Assembly: GCF_046630445.1 (NCBI RefSeq)
Contig: NC_092334.1
Location: 110,355,001 to 110,419,000, forward strand
Reading direction: 5' to 3'
DNA from: Rutidosis leptorrhynchoides
Taxonomy: Eukaryota > Streptophyta > Magnoliopsida > Asterales > Asteraceae
Length of the DNA stretch: 64,000 nt
Under the pieces are notes generated by a model that saw only the letters and a program-made list of their open reading frames with translations, did no database searches and was not told the DNA's origin. The translations under genes were made by a program, and so were the position numbers. Shown piece after piece: positions 1-11,723 of this stretch; the stretch's first letter is position 1; the number at the start of each line of letters is the position of its first letter.

Positions 1-1431
1 GAAAATAATCCCAATTATTTTCATTAATATTAATATTTGTATCATTTTATAATTATTAGTATTATTATTATTATTAACATAGGTATCATTATTAGTATTA
101 TCATTATTATTATAAAAATTACAAAGTATCATTAATCGACTTATCAAATAAACATTAATATTAGTAATACTGTTCGATTACTAAAATTTCTATTAAAACT
201 ATTAAAAATTACCATTATGATTAGAAGTAGTATTTTTACTAAAACTATCATTTTTATCGTTATCTGTATTATCTATATCATTATTATTAAGATAATTACG
301 ATTATGAAAATAAAAGTATTAATGATATTATTAAAGTTATAAGCCTAAAAATAAAGATTATATATATCTAAATATATATTTAATACACATAACTTAACTA
401 TATTAAAATAGCTATATATAAAATGAAAATATATGTAATGAAACTTATTAATCAACTATATAAATGAATTACATCACTAATAATAATATATTTGTTCGAT
501 CACAATTATATGTATTAATAAATATACAAATGATATAGGTTCGTGAATCCAAGGCCAACCCTGCATTGTTCAGTTGTTCAATGTCATCATATGTATTTTT
601 ACTACAAAATACAGTACTGTGAGCTTCATTTGCTCCCTTTTTAAATGCTTTTGCAATATATATATTTTTGAGACTGAGAATACATGCGCAACTTTATAAA
701 TGTTTGACGAAATAGACACAAGTACTTAAAACTACATTCTATGGCTGGATTATTAAATCGAATATGCCCCTTTTTAGTCTGGTAATCTAAGAATTAGGGA
801 ATAAGCACCCTAATTGACGCGAATCCTAAAGATAGATCTATTGGGCCCAACAAGCCCCATCCAAAGTACCGGATGCTTTAGTACTTCGAATTTATCATGT
901 CCGAAGGGAGTCCCGGAATGATAGGGGATATTCTATACGCATCTTGTTAAGGTCGGTTACCAGGTGTTCAGTCCATATGAATAATTTTTGTCTCTATGCA
1001 TGGGACGTATATTTATGAGAAATGGAAATAAAAATCTTGTGGTCTATTAAAATAATGAAAATGATTGATTATGATAAACTAATGAACTCACCAACCTTTT
1101 GGTTGACACTTGAAAGCATGTTTATTCTCAGGTATGAAAGAAATCTTCCGATGTGTATTTGCTCATTTTAGAGATATTACTTGGAGTCGTTCATGACATA
1201 TTTCAAAAGACGTTGCATTCGAGTCATTGAGTTCATCAAGATTATTATTAAGTCAATTATAGTTGAATATATTATGAAATGGTATGCATGCCGTCAACTT
1301 TCGATGTAATGAAAGTTTGTCTTTTAAAAACGAATGCAATGTTGTAAAATTGTATCATATAGAGGTCAAGTACCTCGCGATGTAACCAAATGTAATGTAT
1401 TCGTCCTGTTGGATTAGGACGGGTAGTTAGA
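1..1431 (+). repeat. 5' LTR of O, right-hand 1.43 kb only
   Basis: It matches 52118-53127 plus 56016-56437 almost base for base. About 2.5 kb of the LTR's left part lies upstream of the window. The segment begins in AT-rich, ATT-repeat-like sequence and then carries a denser block (about 530-1430) that is also recognisable in the LTRs of A and S. The end is set by the adjacent primer site. It terminates in GTTAGA rather than the usual CA, in both copies. Confidence 0.85.
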
Positions 1432-1433
1432 GT

Positions 1434-1445
1434 TGGTATCAGAGC
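1434..1445 (+). other. Primer binding site of O (tRNA-iMet type)
   Basis: TGGTATCAGAGC follows the LTR end after a GT spacer. This is the standard plant initiator-tRNA-Met primer site. A second copy in a very similar context lies at 1671-1682. Confidence 0.85.
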
Positions 1446-2434
1446 TGGTATAACGTCGTCCATGTGTGGCGGGTTAGTCGTAAAGGAGGTTCTCACAGTG
1501 TTACCTGTGAGGAATCATTAGATCTTACTCTTTGCAATCCTTTACGAGGGTTGGCAGTAGGCGAGAGGCAGGCCTTAAAATTAGTATCTGAGGTACACTC
1601 AGTGGTCACCAGGCGGTTAGCTGGGATGATACTGGGTGGGACGGTGGTTGTCCCCAACTATGTTAGAGTTGGTATCAGAGCGGTGGTCTTAGCGAAACAG
1701 GTCTTGCATTAGTGTGTCTAACTGATAGTTGTTTAGATGCATTAGTGAGTCTGGACTTCGACCGTGTCTGCATGTCAAAAGTTTTGCTTATCATTTCGTG
1801 TCGAAAAGTATCTGCTTATCATTCTTAGAAAATTACCTACTTATCATTCTTAGGGAATCACTTGCTTATCACTCTTAGTCTAAACACATCTTACTGCATT
1901 GATTGCATGAATAGTGTATAGACAAAATTCATATCTTAGCGTATCTGTTACTATAGACTTTGCCTGACAGCTTTCGTAGATTCCTACGTAATTTATGGGA
2001 TTTTAGTATTATATATGCATATGTAAATTATGTATTGCAGGGTACTAATCTACATCCTATAATCTATTTCTTATCAAAAATCCTTTACTCTATCGTACGA
2101 GATGGAACTCGCAACCAGTTCGACTTCCTCGGATTCCGACAGCTATTTCGATATGGAGTTTCACCTAAGCTCTGAAAACAATGTCACCAGAATGAATCAA
2201 CTAATTCATTTGATGGGTTCGTAGCCTACTTAACCGATGGAGACGAGAAGAAGGCGATCCTTTCCACCCACCAACCTGCACTCTTGATAAAGAACCTGAA
2301 GCACTTACCGGCGAACCATTCGAAACACCATTTTCACACTCATTTTTCGAATATCTCGCCACGATTATATTCTATCTAAAATTCTAAACCTTATTCATCC
2401 GCTCGTTCCTACCGACAATCATCCCGGAGTAATA
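1446..2434 (+). other. Leader of O with duplicated primer site and a 40-codon ORF
   Basis: This is the left internal part of O, up to the insertion point of A. A 20-base string ending in the primer site (GTTAGAGTTGGTATCAGAGC) occurs at 1426 and again at 1663. The leader after the second copy resembles A's leader, for example GCATTAGTGAGTCTGGACTT at 1739 and 5943. An ATG at 2102 opens a 40-codon ORF ending at 2224, rich in Ser, Thr and Asp near its start. It may be a remnant of the upstream acidic ORF that A carries at 6080. No gag domain is visible before the break at 2434. Confidence 0.6.
2430..2434. repeat. Target-site duplication of A, left copy (TAATA)
   Basis: TAATA immediately precedes A's 5' LTR and is repeated at 29545-29549 immediately after its 3' LTR. 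Confidence 0.9.
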
Positions 2435-5400
2435 TGTAGTGACCCGAACTTTTCCATGTTTATATATATATTAAATGAAATTGTTATTTACATGATTAAG
2501 TGTTTCCAACATGTTAAGCAATCAAACTTGTTAAGACTTGATTAATTGAAATAGGTTTCATATAGACAATTGACCACCCAAGTTGACCGGTGATTCACGA
2601 ACGTTAAAACTTGTAAAAACTATACGATGACATATATATGGTTATATATAGTTAACATGATTTTATTATAAGTCTGTATCTCATTAGGTATTTTAACAAT
2701 GAGTTATATACATAAAAATGAGACTATTAATTTAAGAAACTCGAAAACGATATATATAACGATTATCGTTATAACAACGTCTTACTAGGTACATATGAAT
2801 CATATTAAGATATTGATACACTTGGTTAATTATGTTAAAAGATAAGTAAATATATTATTAAGTGTATTAACAATGAAATACATATGTAAAAATAAGAATA
2901 CTAACTTAATGATTTCGAAACGAGACATATATGTAACGATTATCGTTGTAACAACATTTAACTGTATATATATCATACTAAGATATATTATATATCATAA
3001 TATCATGATAATATAACAATTTAACATCTCATTTGTTATAATAAACAATGGGTTAACAACATTCAACAAGATCGTTAAGCTAAAGGTTTCAAAACAACAT
3101 TTACATGTAACGACTAACGATGACTTAACGACTCAGTTAAAATGTATATACATGTAGTGTTTTAATATGTATTCATACACTTTTGAAAGACTTCAAGACA
3201 CTTATCAAAATACTTCTACTTAACAAAAATGCTTACAATTACATCCTCGTTCAGTTTCATCAACAATTCTACTCGTATGCACCCGTATTCGTACTCGTAC
3301 AATACACAGCTTTTAGATGTATGTACTATTGGTATATACACTCCAATGATCAGATCTTAGCAGCCCATGTGAGTCACCTAACACATGTGGGAACCATCAT
3401 TTGGCAACTAGCATGAAATATCTCATAAAATTACAAAAATATGAGTAATCATTCATGACTTGTTTACATGAAAACAAAATTACATATCCTTTATATCTAA
3501 TCCATACACCAACGACCAAAAACACCTACAAACACTTTCATTCTTCAATTTTCTTCATCTAATTAATCTCTCTCAAGTTCTATCTTCAGGTTCTAAGTGT
3601 TCTTCATAAATTCCAAAAGTTCTAGTTTCATAAAATCAAGAATACTTCCAAGATTGCAAGTTTACTTCCAAGTTTTCTAAATCCATTCCAAGTAATCATC
3701 CAAGATCAAGAAACCTTTGTTACTTACAGTAGGTTATCTTTCTAATACAAGGTAATAATCATATTCAAACTTTAATTCAATTTCTATAACTATAACAATC
3801 TTATTTCGAGTAGAAATCTTACTTGAAATTGTTTTCGTGTCATGATTCTGCTTCAAGAACTTTCAAGCCATCCAAGGATCCTTTGAAGCTAGATCTATTT
3901 TTCTCATTTCCAGTAGGTTTATCCAAGGAACTTGAGGTAGTAATGATGTTCATAACATAATTCAATTCATACATATAAAGCTATCTTATTCGAAGGTTCA
4001 AACTTGTAATCACTAGAACATAGTGTAGTTAATTCTAAACTTGTTCGCAAATAAAAGTTAATCCTTATAACTTGACTTTTAAAATCAACTAAACACATGT
4101 TCTATATCTATATGATATGCTAACTTAATGATTTAAAACCTGGAAACACGAAAAACACCGTAAAACCGGATTTACGCCGTCGTAGTAACACCGCGGGCTG
4201 TTTTGGGTTAGTTAATTAAAAACTATGATAAACTTTGATTTAAAAGTTGTTATTCTGGGAAAATGATTTTTATTATGAACATGAAACTATATCTAAAAAT
4301 TATGGTTAAACTCAAAGTGGAAGTATGTTTTCTAAAATGGTCATCTAGACGTCGTTCTTTCGACTGAAATGACTACCTTTACAAAAACGACTTGTAACTT
4401 ATTTTTCCGAATATAAAACTATACTTTTTCTGTTTAGATTCATAAAATAGAGTTCAATATGAAACCATAGCAATTTGATTCACTCAAAACGGATTTAAAA
4501 TGAAGAAGTTATGGGTAAAACAAGATTGGATAATTTTTCTCATTTTAGCTACGTGAAAATTGGTAACAAATCTATTCCAACCATAACTTAATCAACTTGT
4601 ATTGTATATTATGTAATCTTGAGATACCATAGACACGTATACAATGTTTCGACCTATCATATCGACACACCTATATATATTTTGGAACAACCATAGACAC
4701 TCTATATGTGAATGTTGGAGTTAGCTATACAGGGTTGAGGTTGATTCCAAAATATATATAGTTTGAGTTGTGATCAATACTGAGATACGTATACACTGGG
4801 TCGTGGATTGATTCAAGATAATATTTATCGATTTATTTCTGTACATCTAACTGTGGACAACTAGTTGTAGGTTACTAACGAGGACAGCTGACTTAATAAA
4901 CTTAAAACATCAAAATATATTAAAAGTGTTGTAAATATATTTTGAACATACTTTGATATATATGTATATATTGTTATAGGTTCGTGAATCAACCAGTGGC
5001 CAAGTCTTACTTCCCGACGAAGTAAAAATATGTGAAAGTGAGTTATAGTCCCACTTTTAAAATCTAATATTTTTGGGATGAGAATACATGCAGGTTTTAT
5101 AAATGATTTACAAAATAGACACAAGTACGTGAAACTACATTCTATGGTTGAATTATCGAAATCGAATATGCCCCTTTTTATTAAGTCTGGTAATCTAAGA
5201 ATTAGGGAACAGACACCCTAATTGAAGCAAATCCTAAAGATAGATCTATTGGGCCTAACAAACCCCATCCAAAGTACCGGATGCTTTAGTACTTCGAAAT
5301 TTATATCATATCCGAAGGGTGTCCCGGAATGATGGAGATATTCTTATATATGCATCTTATTAATGTCGGTTACCAGGTGTTCACCATATGAATGATTTTT

Positions 5401-5871
5401 ATCTCTATGTATGGGATGTGTATTGAAATATGAAATCTTGTGGTCTATTGTTACGATTTGATATATATAGGTTAAACCTATAACTCACCAACATTTTTGT
5501 TGACGTTTAAAGCATGTTTATTCTCAGGTGAATACTAAGAGCTTCCGCTGTTGCATACTAAAATAAGGACAAGATTTGGAGTCCATGTTTGTATGATATT
5601 GTGTAAAAACTGCATTCAAGAAACTGATTTCGATGTAACATATTTGTATTGTAAACCATTATGTAATGGTCATGTGTAAACAGGATATTTTAGATTATCA
5701 TTATTTGATAATCTACGTAAAGCTTTTTAAACCTTTATTTATGAAATAAAGGTTATGGTTTGTTTTAAAAATGAATGCAGTCTTTGAAAAACGTCTCATA
5801 TAGAGGTCAAAGCCTCGCAACGAAATCAATTAATATGGAACGTTTTTAATCAATAAGAACGGGACATTTCA
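2435..5871 (+). repeat. 5' LTR of A
   Basis: 3437 bp, nearly identical to 12461-15381 plus 29025-29544. It starts TGTAGTGACCCG and ends CATTTCA next to the primer site. Small ORFs within it, such as 3183-3416, recur in the other LTR as part of the repeat and show no coding signature. The right third (about 4980-5820) contains a block also found in the LTRs of O and S. Confidence 0.93.
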
Positions 5872-5873
5872 GT

Positions 5874-5885
5874 TGGTATCCGAGC
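5874..5885 (+). other. Primer binding site of A (tRNA-iMet type, one mismatch)
   Basis: TGGTATCCGAGC lies two bases after the LTR end. It differs from the usual TGGTATCAGAGC at one base. The spacer GT is the same as in O. Confidence 0.85.
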
Positions 5886-6079
5886 GTTGGTCTTAGAGAA
5901 CCAGAAATTTGCATTAGTGTATCTTATCGAGTTTGTTAGGATGCATTAGTGAGTCTGGACTTCGACCGTGTTTTCTTTAAAAATGATTGCTTAACATTTT
6001 TGTTGGAAACTATATATTATTAACATGTATATATTATGTGATATATTAATCTCTTAACATGTTTGATATTGTGTGATAG

Positions 6080-6679
6080 ATGTCTACCTCTAGCACAAAT
6101 CTCATTGACTCACCTAATAATAACGAAGAGTCGAATATATATTGGACTGATTCACAAGTTCCCGAAGAAGAATCGGAAGAAGAATCAGAACCGGAAGAAG
6201 AATCGGAACCGAAAGAGGAGGAACCGGAGGAGGAAATAGAACCGGTGGGGGAAATAATAAAACGGTTAAGTAAAAGAAAATCCTCAACCAACCGACCAAG
6301 GTTAATTATGGTCAATGGTGTTTCCGCCAAGGAAGCAAAATATTGGGAGGATTACCAATTCTCCGATGAATCGGATTCCGACGAGAATTCCGATGATGTT
6401 ATAGAAATTACCCCAACTGAATTTAAAAAGGCAAAAGAAAATAATAAGGGAAAGGGCATAAAAATAGAGAAATCTAATTCCAACCCCGATGAACTTTATA
6501 TGTATCGTCAACCCCCGAAGCCCTTAAGTTGTAACAATGACCCGGGAACCTCTAAACCACCAGGTTTTTCTAAACTGTTGTGGAAAACGACAGCTCGTAT
6601 TAGGGGAACATCATATATCCCTAGAAACTTGGCAAAACGAACCAAAACCGAAGAAGAAGAAACGAGCGAGTCGGAATAA
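6080..6679 (+). CDS. Acidic, charged protein of unknown function encoded by A upstream of gag
   Basis: Complete 199-codon ORF from ATG at 6080 to TAA at 6679, in the element's sense strand about 200 bases after the primer site. Residues about 28-56 are a Glu/Pro/Ser-rich acidic tract, residues about 60-75 are basic (Lys/Arg/Ser), the middle has a Ser/Asp-rich stretch (about 95-108), and the C-terminus mixes basic and acidic clusters ending in Glu-Ser-Glu. No retroviral domain, signal peptide or membrane segment is visible and I do not recognise the family. It is uninterrupted although gag and pol next to it are broken, which may be chance or relaxed decay. The 40-codon ORF in O at 2102 may be a shrunken counterpart. 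Confidence 0.6.
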   Translation: MSTSSTNLIDSPNNNEESNIYWTDSQVPEEESEEESEPEEESEPKEEEPEEEIEPVGEIIKRLSKRKSSTNRPRLIMVNGVSAKEAKYWEDYQFSDESDSDENSDDVIEITPTEFKKAKENNKGKGIKIEKSNSNPDELYMYRQPPKPLSCNNDPGTSKPPGFSKLLWKTTARIRGTSYIPRNLAKRTKTEEEETSESE

Positions 6680-6816
6680 GATAGTTGTATTCGTGTGGTG
6701 TAATATATGTAATATAGTGTGCTTATGCTTTATGATATATGTAAAAATTGCTTGTATTAATAAGTATTTTTTTTATGAATCTAACTCTTGTCTATTTTAC
6801 AGTATAAAAACACAAA

Positions 6817-7489
6817 ATGGATAGACAACCCAATATTTTAAGAGACCTACCCGGAGACATGATTGATGAAATGTTGTCTAGAGTCGGTCAGAATTCTTCG
6901 GCACAACTATTTACGGCAAAATCAGTTTGTAAGACATTCGAAGAACGTTCCAAGAATGTCTTGGTTTATAAGAGACTTTCGTTTGAAAGATGGGGGATAT
7001 CACATTGGGGAAACCCATAAGTTACGATGTGTTTACTTTGATGCATATATTGCGGGGAACCCAAATGCTATTTTACGCAACGGGTTAAGAAATTATTTTA
7101 ACTCAATGTATCCGAATATAGGACTTTATGATTTAGAAAAAGCGGCTAACATGCAACATAAAGAAGCATGCTATGCTTACGGGTTAGTAATGTTCGCTTC
7201 TCACCAAAGTGAGAAAAAGAACATCGGGCTACAACTATTAAACAAAACGTTCCCACAAGTGACGGAGTCGGTAATTGGGGTAAGAAATGAGGTTTTTAGG
7301 TTATTACGAGACTGTTGGTCATTACGTAACCCTCATCCCTTTGACGACGTTACAACACGCTGTCTTATCAACGGCCATAACGGTTATGTTCCACAAGACC
7401 AAGGATGGGAAGTAGTCCTAGTAAAACCAGAATGCATGACTTGTTTCTGGACGTATGAATTACGTGTCTTTATTGCCTTTGCTGAATGA
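6817..7489 (+). pseudogene. Captured F-box protein gene (At2g35280-like type), frameshifted
   Basis: ATG at 6817 opens an F-box-like N-terminus (residues about 7-45, with LPGDMIDEMLSRVG) read to a stop at 7018-7020. From roughly 7010 the reading continues in the next frame to the stop at 7487-7489. The second part has the GNPNAIL...YF and AANMQHKEACYAYG repeats (Sel1-like helical pairs) and a late Cys-x2-Cys followed by Trp, the layout of the plant At2g35280-like F-box family. One frameshift somewhere about 6985-7015 separates the halves. Two G runs there are likely sites. Host F-box proteins of this type act as substrate adaptors in SCF ubiquitin ligases. F-box genes are not part of Ty3/gypsy elements, so I infer capture of a host coding sequence. 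It lies in sense orientation between primer site and gag. Confidence 0.7.
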
Positions 7490-7842
7490 CTTGTGTACTA
7501 GCTAGAATTATCTTCACAACTATCTTGTATCAAAGTTATTGTGTGCTATATTTCATGCTTTATGTAAAATAAGCGGTATTGTAAGTTTGTAAAATATTGT
7601 ATAAAAGTTTGAACGCGAAATATTATTATAATCAGTTTTTCATATAGAATTGTAGTAGTTGAATTGTATATTAGCTACTAAGTATGAACTTAACGGGTAG
7701 GTACTACCCGAATTTAAACTTATAAAACGCTAATATGAAGAAAAAGCTTTTATAAATGAGTTCATATTATGCTACAAAATACTATTAACTACTCTTAACA
7801 TTCTGTATGATTAACTTATTCCATTTGACTATTTTGAAGGAA
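7490..7842 (+). other. Spacer between F-box pseudogene and gag of A, with a polypurine-tract-like copy
   Basis: Non-coding and AT-rich. At 7690-7704 it holds TTAACGGGTAGGTAC, the same 15 bases that lie directly before A's 3' LTR (12446-12460) and before O's 3' LTR (32621-32635). Here they are followed by TACCC, so GGGTAGGTACTACCC forms a near palindrome. Confidence 0.7.
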
Positions 7843-8675
7843 ATGGCACCGACTACTCGACACACCGTGAATATGAATGAAGAGGAATTCCGTACTTTTC
7901 TAGCTTCAAACATAGCCGCAGTACAGGCTGCGCTACATACCAACAATAACCTTGGATCTAGCAGTACAGGAAATCGTGTAGGATGCACCTACAAAGAATT
8001 CACTGCCTGCAAACCTTTGGAATTTGATGAAACCGAAGGACCGATCGGATTGAAACGGTGGACCGAAAAGTTCGAATCGGTGTTTTCCATAAGTAAGTGT
8101 ACTGAAGAGGACAAAGTGAAGTACGCTATGCATACCTTCACAGGTTCTGCGTTAACATGGTGGAATACCTATCTAGAGCAAGTGAGACAAGTGATGCGTA
8201 CGCACTACCGTGGTCAGCATTCAAGCACTTGATGAACGAGAAGTACCGTCCCAGAACCGAGGTCAATAAGCTCAAGACAGAACTTAGAGGGTTACGAACT
8301 CAAGGATTTGATATTACCACGTACGAAAGATGATTCACAGAATTGTGCCTATTGTGTCCGGGAGCGTTCGAAGATGAGGAAGAGAAGATCGACGCGTTTG
8401 TGAAAGGATTACCGGAAAGAATCCAAGAAGATATAAGTTCACACGAGCCCGCCTCCATACAACAGGCATGTAGAATGGCTCATAAACTAGTGAACCAGAT
8501 TGAGGAAAGAATTAAAGAATAGATGGCTGAAGAGGCCAATGTGAAGTAAGTCAAAAGAAAGTGGGAGGAAAACGGTGATAAGAATCACCAATACAACAAC
8601 AATAGCAATTACAATAATAATCGCAACAATTATCCCAACAATTGCAACATCAATCGCAACTACAACAAACGGCCC

Positions 8676-8713
<38 letters not shown>

Positions 8714-9090
8714 CTACAACAATCATCCCAACAACAATAACAACCGCAACAACAACAACAATCAGAAGCAGCTATGCCAAAGGTGTGAAAAGTATCACTC
8801 GGGGTTCTGCACCAAATTTTGCAACAAGTGTAAAAGAAATGGTCATAGCGCGGCAAAGTGTGAGGTCTACGGACCAGGGGTTAACAGAACGAAAGGAACA
8901 AATGGTGTCGGAACGAGTAATGGTGGAGCAAGTAGTGTCGGAGCAAGTTATGCCAATGTAGTTTGTTATAAATGTGGAAAACCGGGCCACATTATTAGAA
9001 ATTGCCCGAACCAGGAGAACACGAATGGACAAGTCCGCGGAAGAGTTTTTAATATTAATGCGGCAGAGGCACAGGAAGACCCGGAGCTTG
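7843..9090 (+). pseudogene. gag of element A (capsid and nucleocapsid), broken
   Basis: ATG at 7843 opens a capsid-type Gag with the retrotransposon Gag motif around ALTWWNTYLEQV (8151-8187). At about 8180-8195 the frame shifts by one base and the reading continues in the frame used by pol. That frame has in-frame stops at 8331 (TGA), 8520 (TAG) and 8547 (TAA). A long Asn-rich tract encoded by (AAC)n runs about 8580-8765. It is followed by a Cys/His-rich segment and a classical CCHC zinc knuckle, [14 protein letters not shown], at about 8964-9005. Gag packages element RNA into particles. This copy cannot do so without readthrough and frame restoration. The upstream ATG at 7807 is also in frame but 7843 fits the usual Gag start better. 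Confidence 0.85.
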
Positions 9091-9983
9091 TTACGGGTAC
9101 GTTTCTTATTGACAATAAATCTGCTTACGTTTTATTTGATTCGGGTGCGGATAGAAGCTATATGAGTAGAGATTTTTGTGCTAAATTAAGTTGTCCATTG
9201 ACGCCGTTGGATAGTAAATTTTTACTCGAATTAGCAAACGGTAAATTAATTTCAGCAGATAATATATGCCGGAATCGCAAAATTAAACTGGGTAGCGAAA
9301 TATTTAAGATTGATTTGATACCAGTAGAGTTAGGGAGTTTTGATTTAATAGTTGGCATGGACTGGCTGAAGAAGGTGAAAGCAGAGATCGTATGTTATAA
9401 AAATGCAATTCGCATTGTACGAGAAGAAGGAGAACCCTTAATGGTGTACGGAGAAAAGGGCAACATGAAGCTACATCTTATTAGTAATTTGAAGGCACAA
9501 AAACTAATAAGAAAAGGTTGCTATGCTGTTCTAGCACACGTCATGAAAGTACAAACTGAAGAAAAGAGCATCAATGATGTTCCCGTCACAAAAGAATTTC
9601 CCGATGTATTTCCGAAAGAATTACCGGGACTACCTCCACATCGATCTGTTGAATTTCAAATAGATCTTGTACCAGGAGCTGCACCAATAGCTCGTGCTCC
9701 TTATAGACTCGCACCCAGTGAGATGAAAGAACTGCAAATCCAACTGCAAGAACTATTAGAACGTAGTTTCATTCTACCAAGCACATCACCATGGGGAGCT
9801 CCTGTTTTGTTTGTCAAGAAGAAGGATGGTACATTTAGGTTGTGTATTGACTACAGAGAGTTGAACAAACTTACCATCAAAAACCGTTATCCACTGCCGA
9901 GAATTGACGACTTATTTGATCAACTACAAGGCTCTTCGATTTATTCGAAGATTGATTTACGTTCTGGATATCATCAAATGTGA
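9091..9983 (+). pseudogene. pol of element A, part 1: aspartic protease and start of reverse transcriptase
   Basis: Same frame as the zinc knuckle. The protease active site LFDSGA lies at about 9129-9146. The linker leads into the RT N-terminus with [29 protein letters not shown] and [13 protein letters not shown] at 9981-9983 replaces the codon that normally continues the RT after SGYHQ-like residues, so translation would stop in the RT fingers/palm. The downstream sequence stays in the same frame, so this is a point change. Confidence 0.88.
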
Positions 9984-11723
9984 GTAAAGGAGGATGATAT
10001 TCCAAAAACTGCTTTTAGGACGCGTTATGGTCATTACGATTTTATGGTTATGCCGTTTGGATTGACTAACGCACCAGCTGTGTTCATGGACCTTATGAAC
10101 CGAGTGTGTGGGCCATATCTTGACAAGTTTGTCATTGTTTTCATCGATGACATACTTATTTACTCAAACAATGATCAAGAGCACGAAGAACATTTGAGAA
10201 AAGTGCTAGAAGTATTGAGGAAAGAAAAACTGTACGCTAAGTTTTCAAAGTGTGCATTTTGGTTGGAAGAAGTTCAATTCCTCGGTCACATAGTGAATAA
10301 AGAAGGTATCCAGGTGGACCCGGCAAAGATCGAAACTGTTGAAAAGTGGGAAACCCCAAAAACTCCGAAGCATATACGTCAATTTTTAGGATTGGCTGGT
10401 TACTACAGAAGATTCATCCAAGATTTCTCCAAAATAGCAAAACTCATGACTGCATTAACGCATAAAGGGAAGAAATTTGAATGGAAGGATGAACAAGAGA
10501 AGGCGTTTCAATTATTGAAGAAAAAGCTAACTACGGCACCTATATTGTCATTGCCTGAAGGGAATGATGATTTTGTGATTTATTGTGACGCATCAAAGCA
10601 AGGTCTCGGTTGTGTATTAATGCAACGGACGAAGGTGATTGCTTATGCGTCTAGACAATTGAAGATTCACGAGCAAAATTATACGACGCATGATTTGGAA
10701 TTAGGCGCGGTTGTTTTTGCATTAAAGACTTGGAGGCACTACTTATATGGGGTCAAAAGTATTATATATACCGACCACAAAAGTCTTCAACACATATTTA
10801 ATCAGAAACAACTGAATATGAGGCAGCGTAGGTGGATTGTATTGTTGAATGATTACGACTTTGAGATTCGTTACCACCCGGGGAAGGTAAATGTGGTAGC
10901 CGACGCCTTGAGCAGAAAGGACAGAGAACCCATTCGAGTAAAATCTATGAATATAATGATTCACACTAACCTTACTACTCAAATAAAGGAGGCGCAACAA
11001 GGAGTTTTAAAAGAGGGAAATTTAAAGGATGAAATACCCAAAGGATCGGAGAAGCATCTTAATATTTGGGAAGACGGAACCCGGTATAGGGCTGAAAGAA
11101 TTTGGGTACCAAAATTTAGAGATATGAGAGAAATGGTACTTAGAGAAGCTCATAAAACCAGATACTCAATACATCCTGGAACGGGGAAGATGTACAAGGA
11201 TCTTAAGAAACATTTTTGGTGGCCAGGTATGAAAGCTGATATTGCTAAATATGTAGGAAAATGTTTGACGTGTTCTAAGGTCAAAGCTGAACATCAGAAA
11301 CCATCAGGTCTACTACAACAACCTGAAATCCCGGAATGGAAATGGGAAAACATTACCATGGATTTCATTACTAAATTGCCAAGGACTGCAAGTGGTTATG
11401 ATACTATTTGGGTAATAGTTGATCGTCTCACCAAGTCAGCACACTTCCTGCCAATAAGAGAAGATGACAAGATGGAGAAGTTAGCACGACTGTATTTGAA
11501 GGAAGTCGTCTCCAGACATGGAATACCAATCTCTATTATCTCTGATAGGGATGGCAGATTTATTTCAAGATTCTGGCAGACATTACAGCAAGCATTGGGA
11601 ACTCGTCTAGACATGAGTACTGCCTATCATCCACAAACTGATGGGCAAAGTGAAAGGACGATACAAACGCTTGAAGACATGCTACGAGCTTGTGTTATTG
11701 ATTTCGGAAACAGTTGGGATTGA
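9984..11723 (+). pseudogene. pol of element A, part 2: reverse transcriptase, RNase H, integrase core
   Basis: Open in the same frame from 9984 to a TGA at 11721-11723. [20 protein letters not shown] and the catalytic FIDD (in [10 protein letters not shown]) near 10141-10164. RNase [15 protein letters not shown], the [13 protein letters not shown] motif and IIYTDHKSL, ending at VVADALSRK. Integrase: HHCC zinc-binding region (His in [10 protein letters not shown], Cys pair CLTCSK) and the DDE core with [16 protein letters not shown] and GQSERTIQ. All catalytic acidic residues I looked for are present. The stop falls after the DDE core and separates the integrase C-terminus. RT, RNase H and integrase order is that of Ty3/gypsy. 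Confidence 0.9.

Noticed and set aside
3183..3416. 77-codon ORF present twice (also 13211-13444)
   Set aside because: It is duplicated only because it lies in both LTRs of A and shows no coding features.
8575..8961. Thr-rich plus ORF and Val/Cys-rich minus ORFs
   Set aside because: They are other-frame readings of the (AAC)n tract in gag of A.
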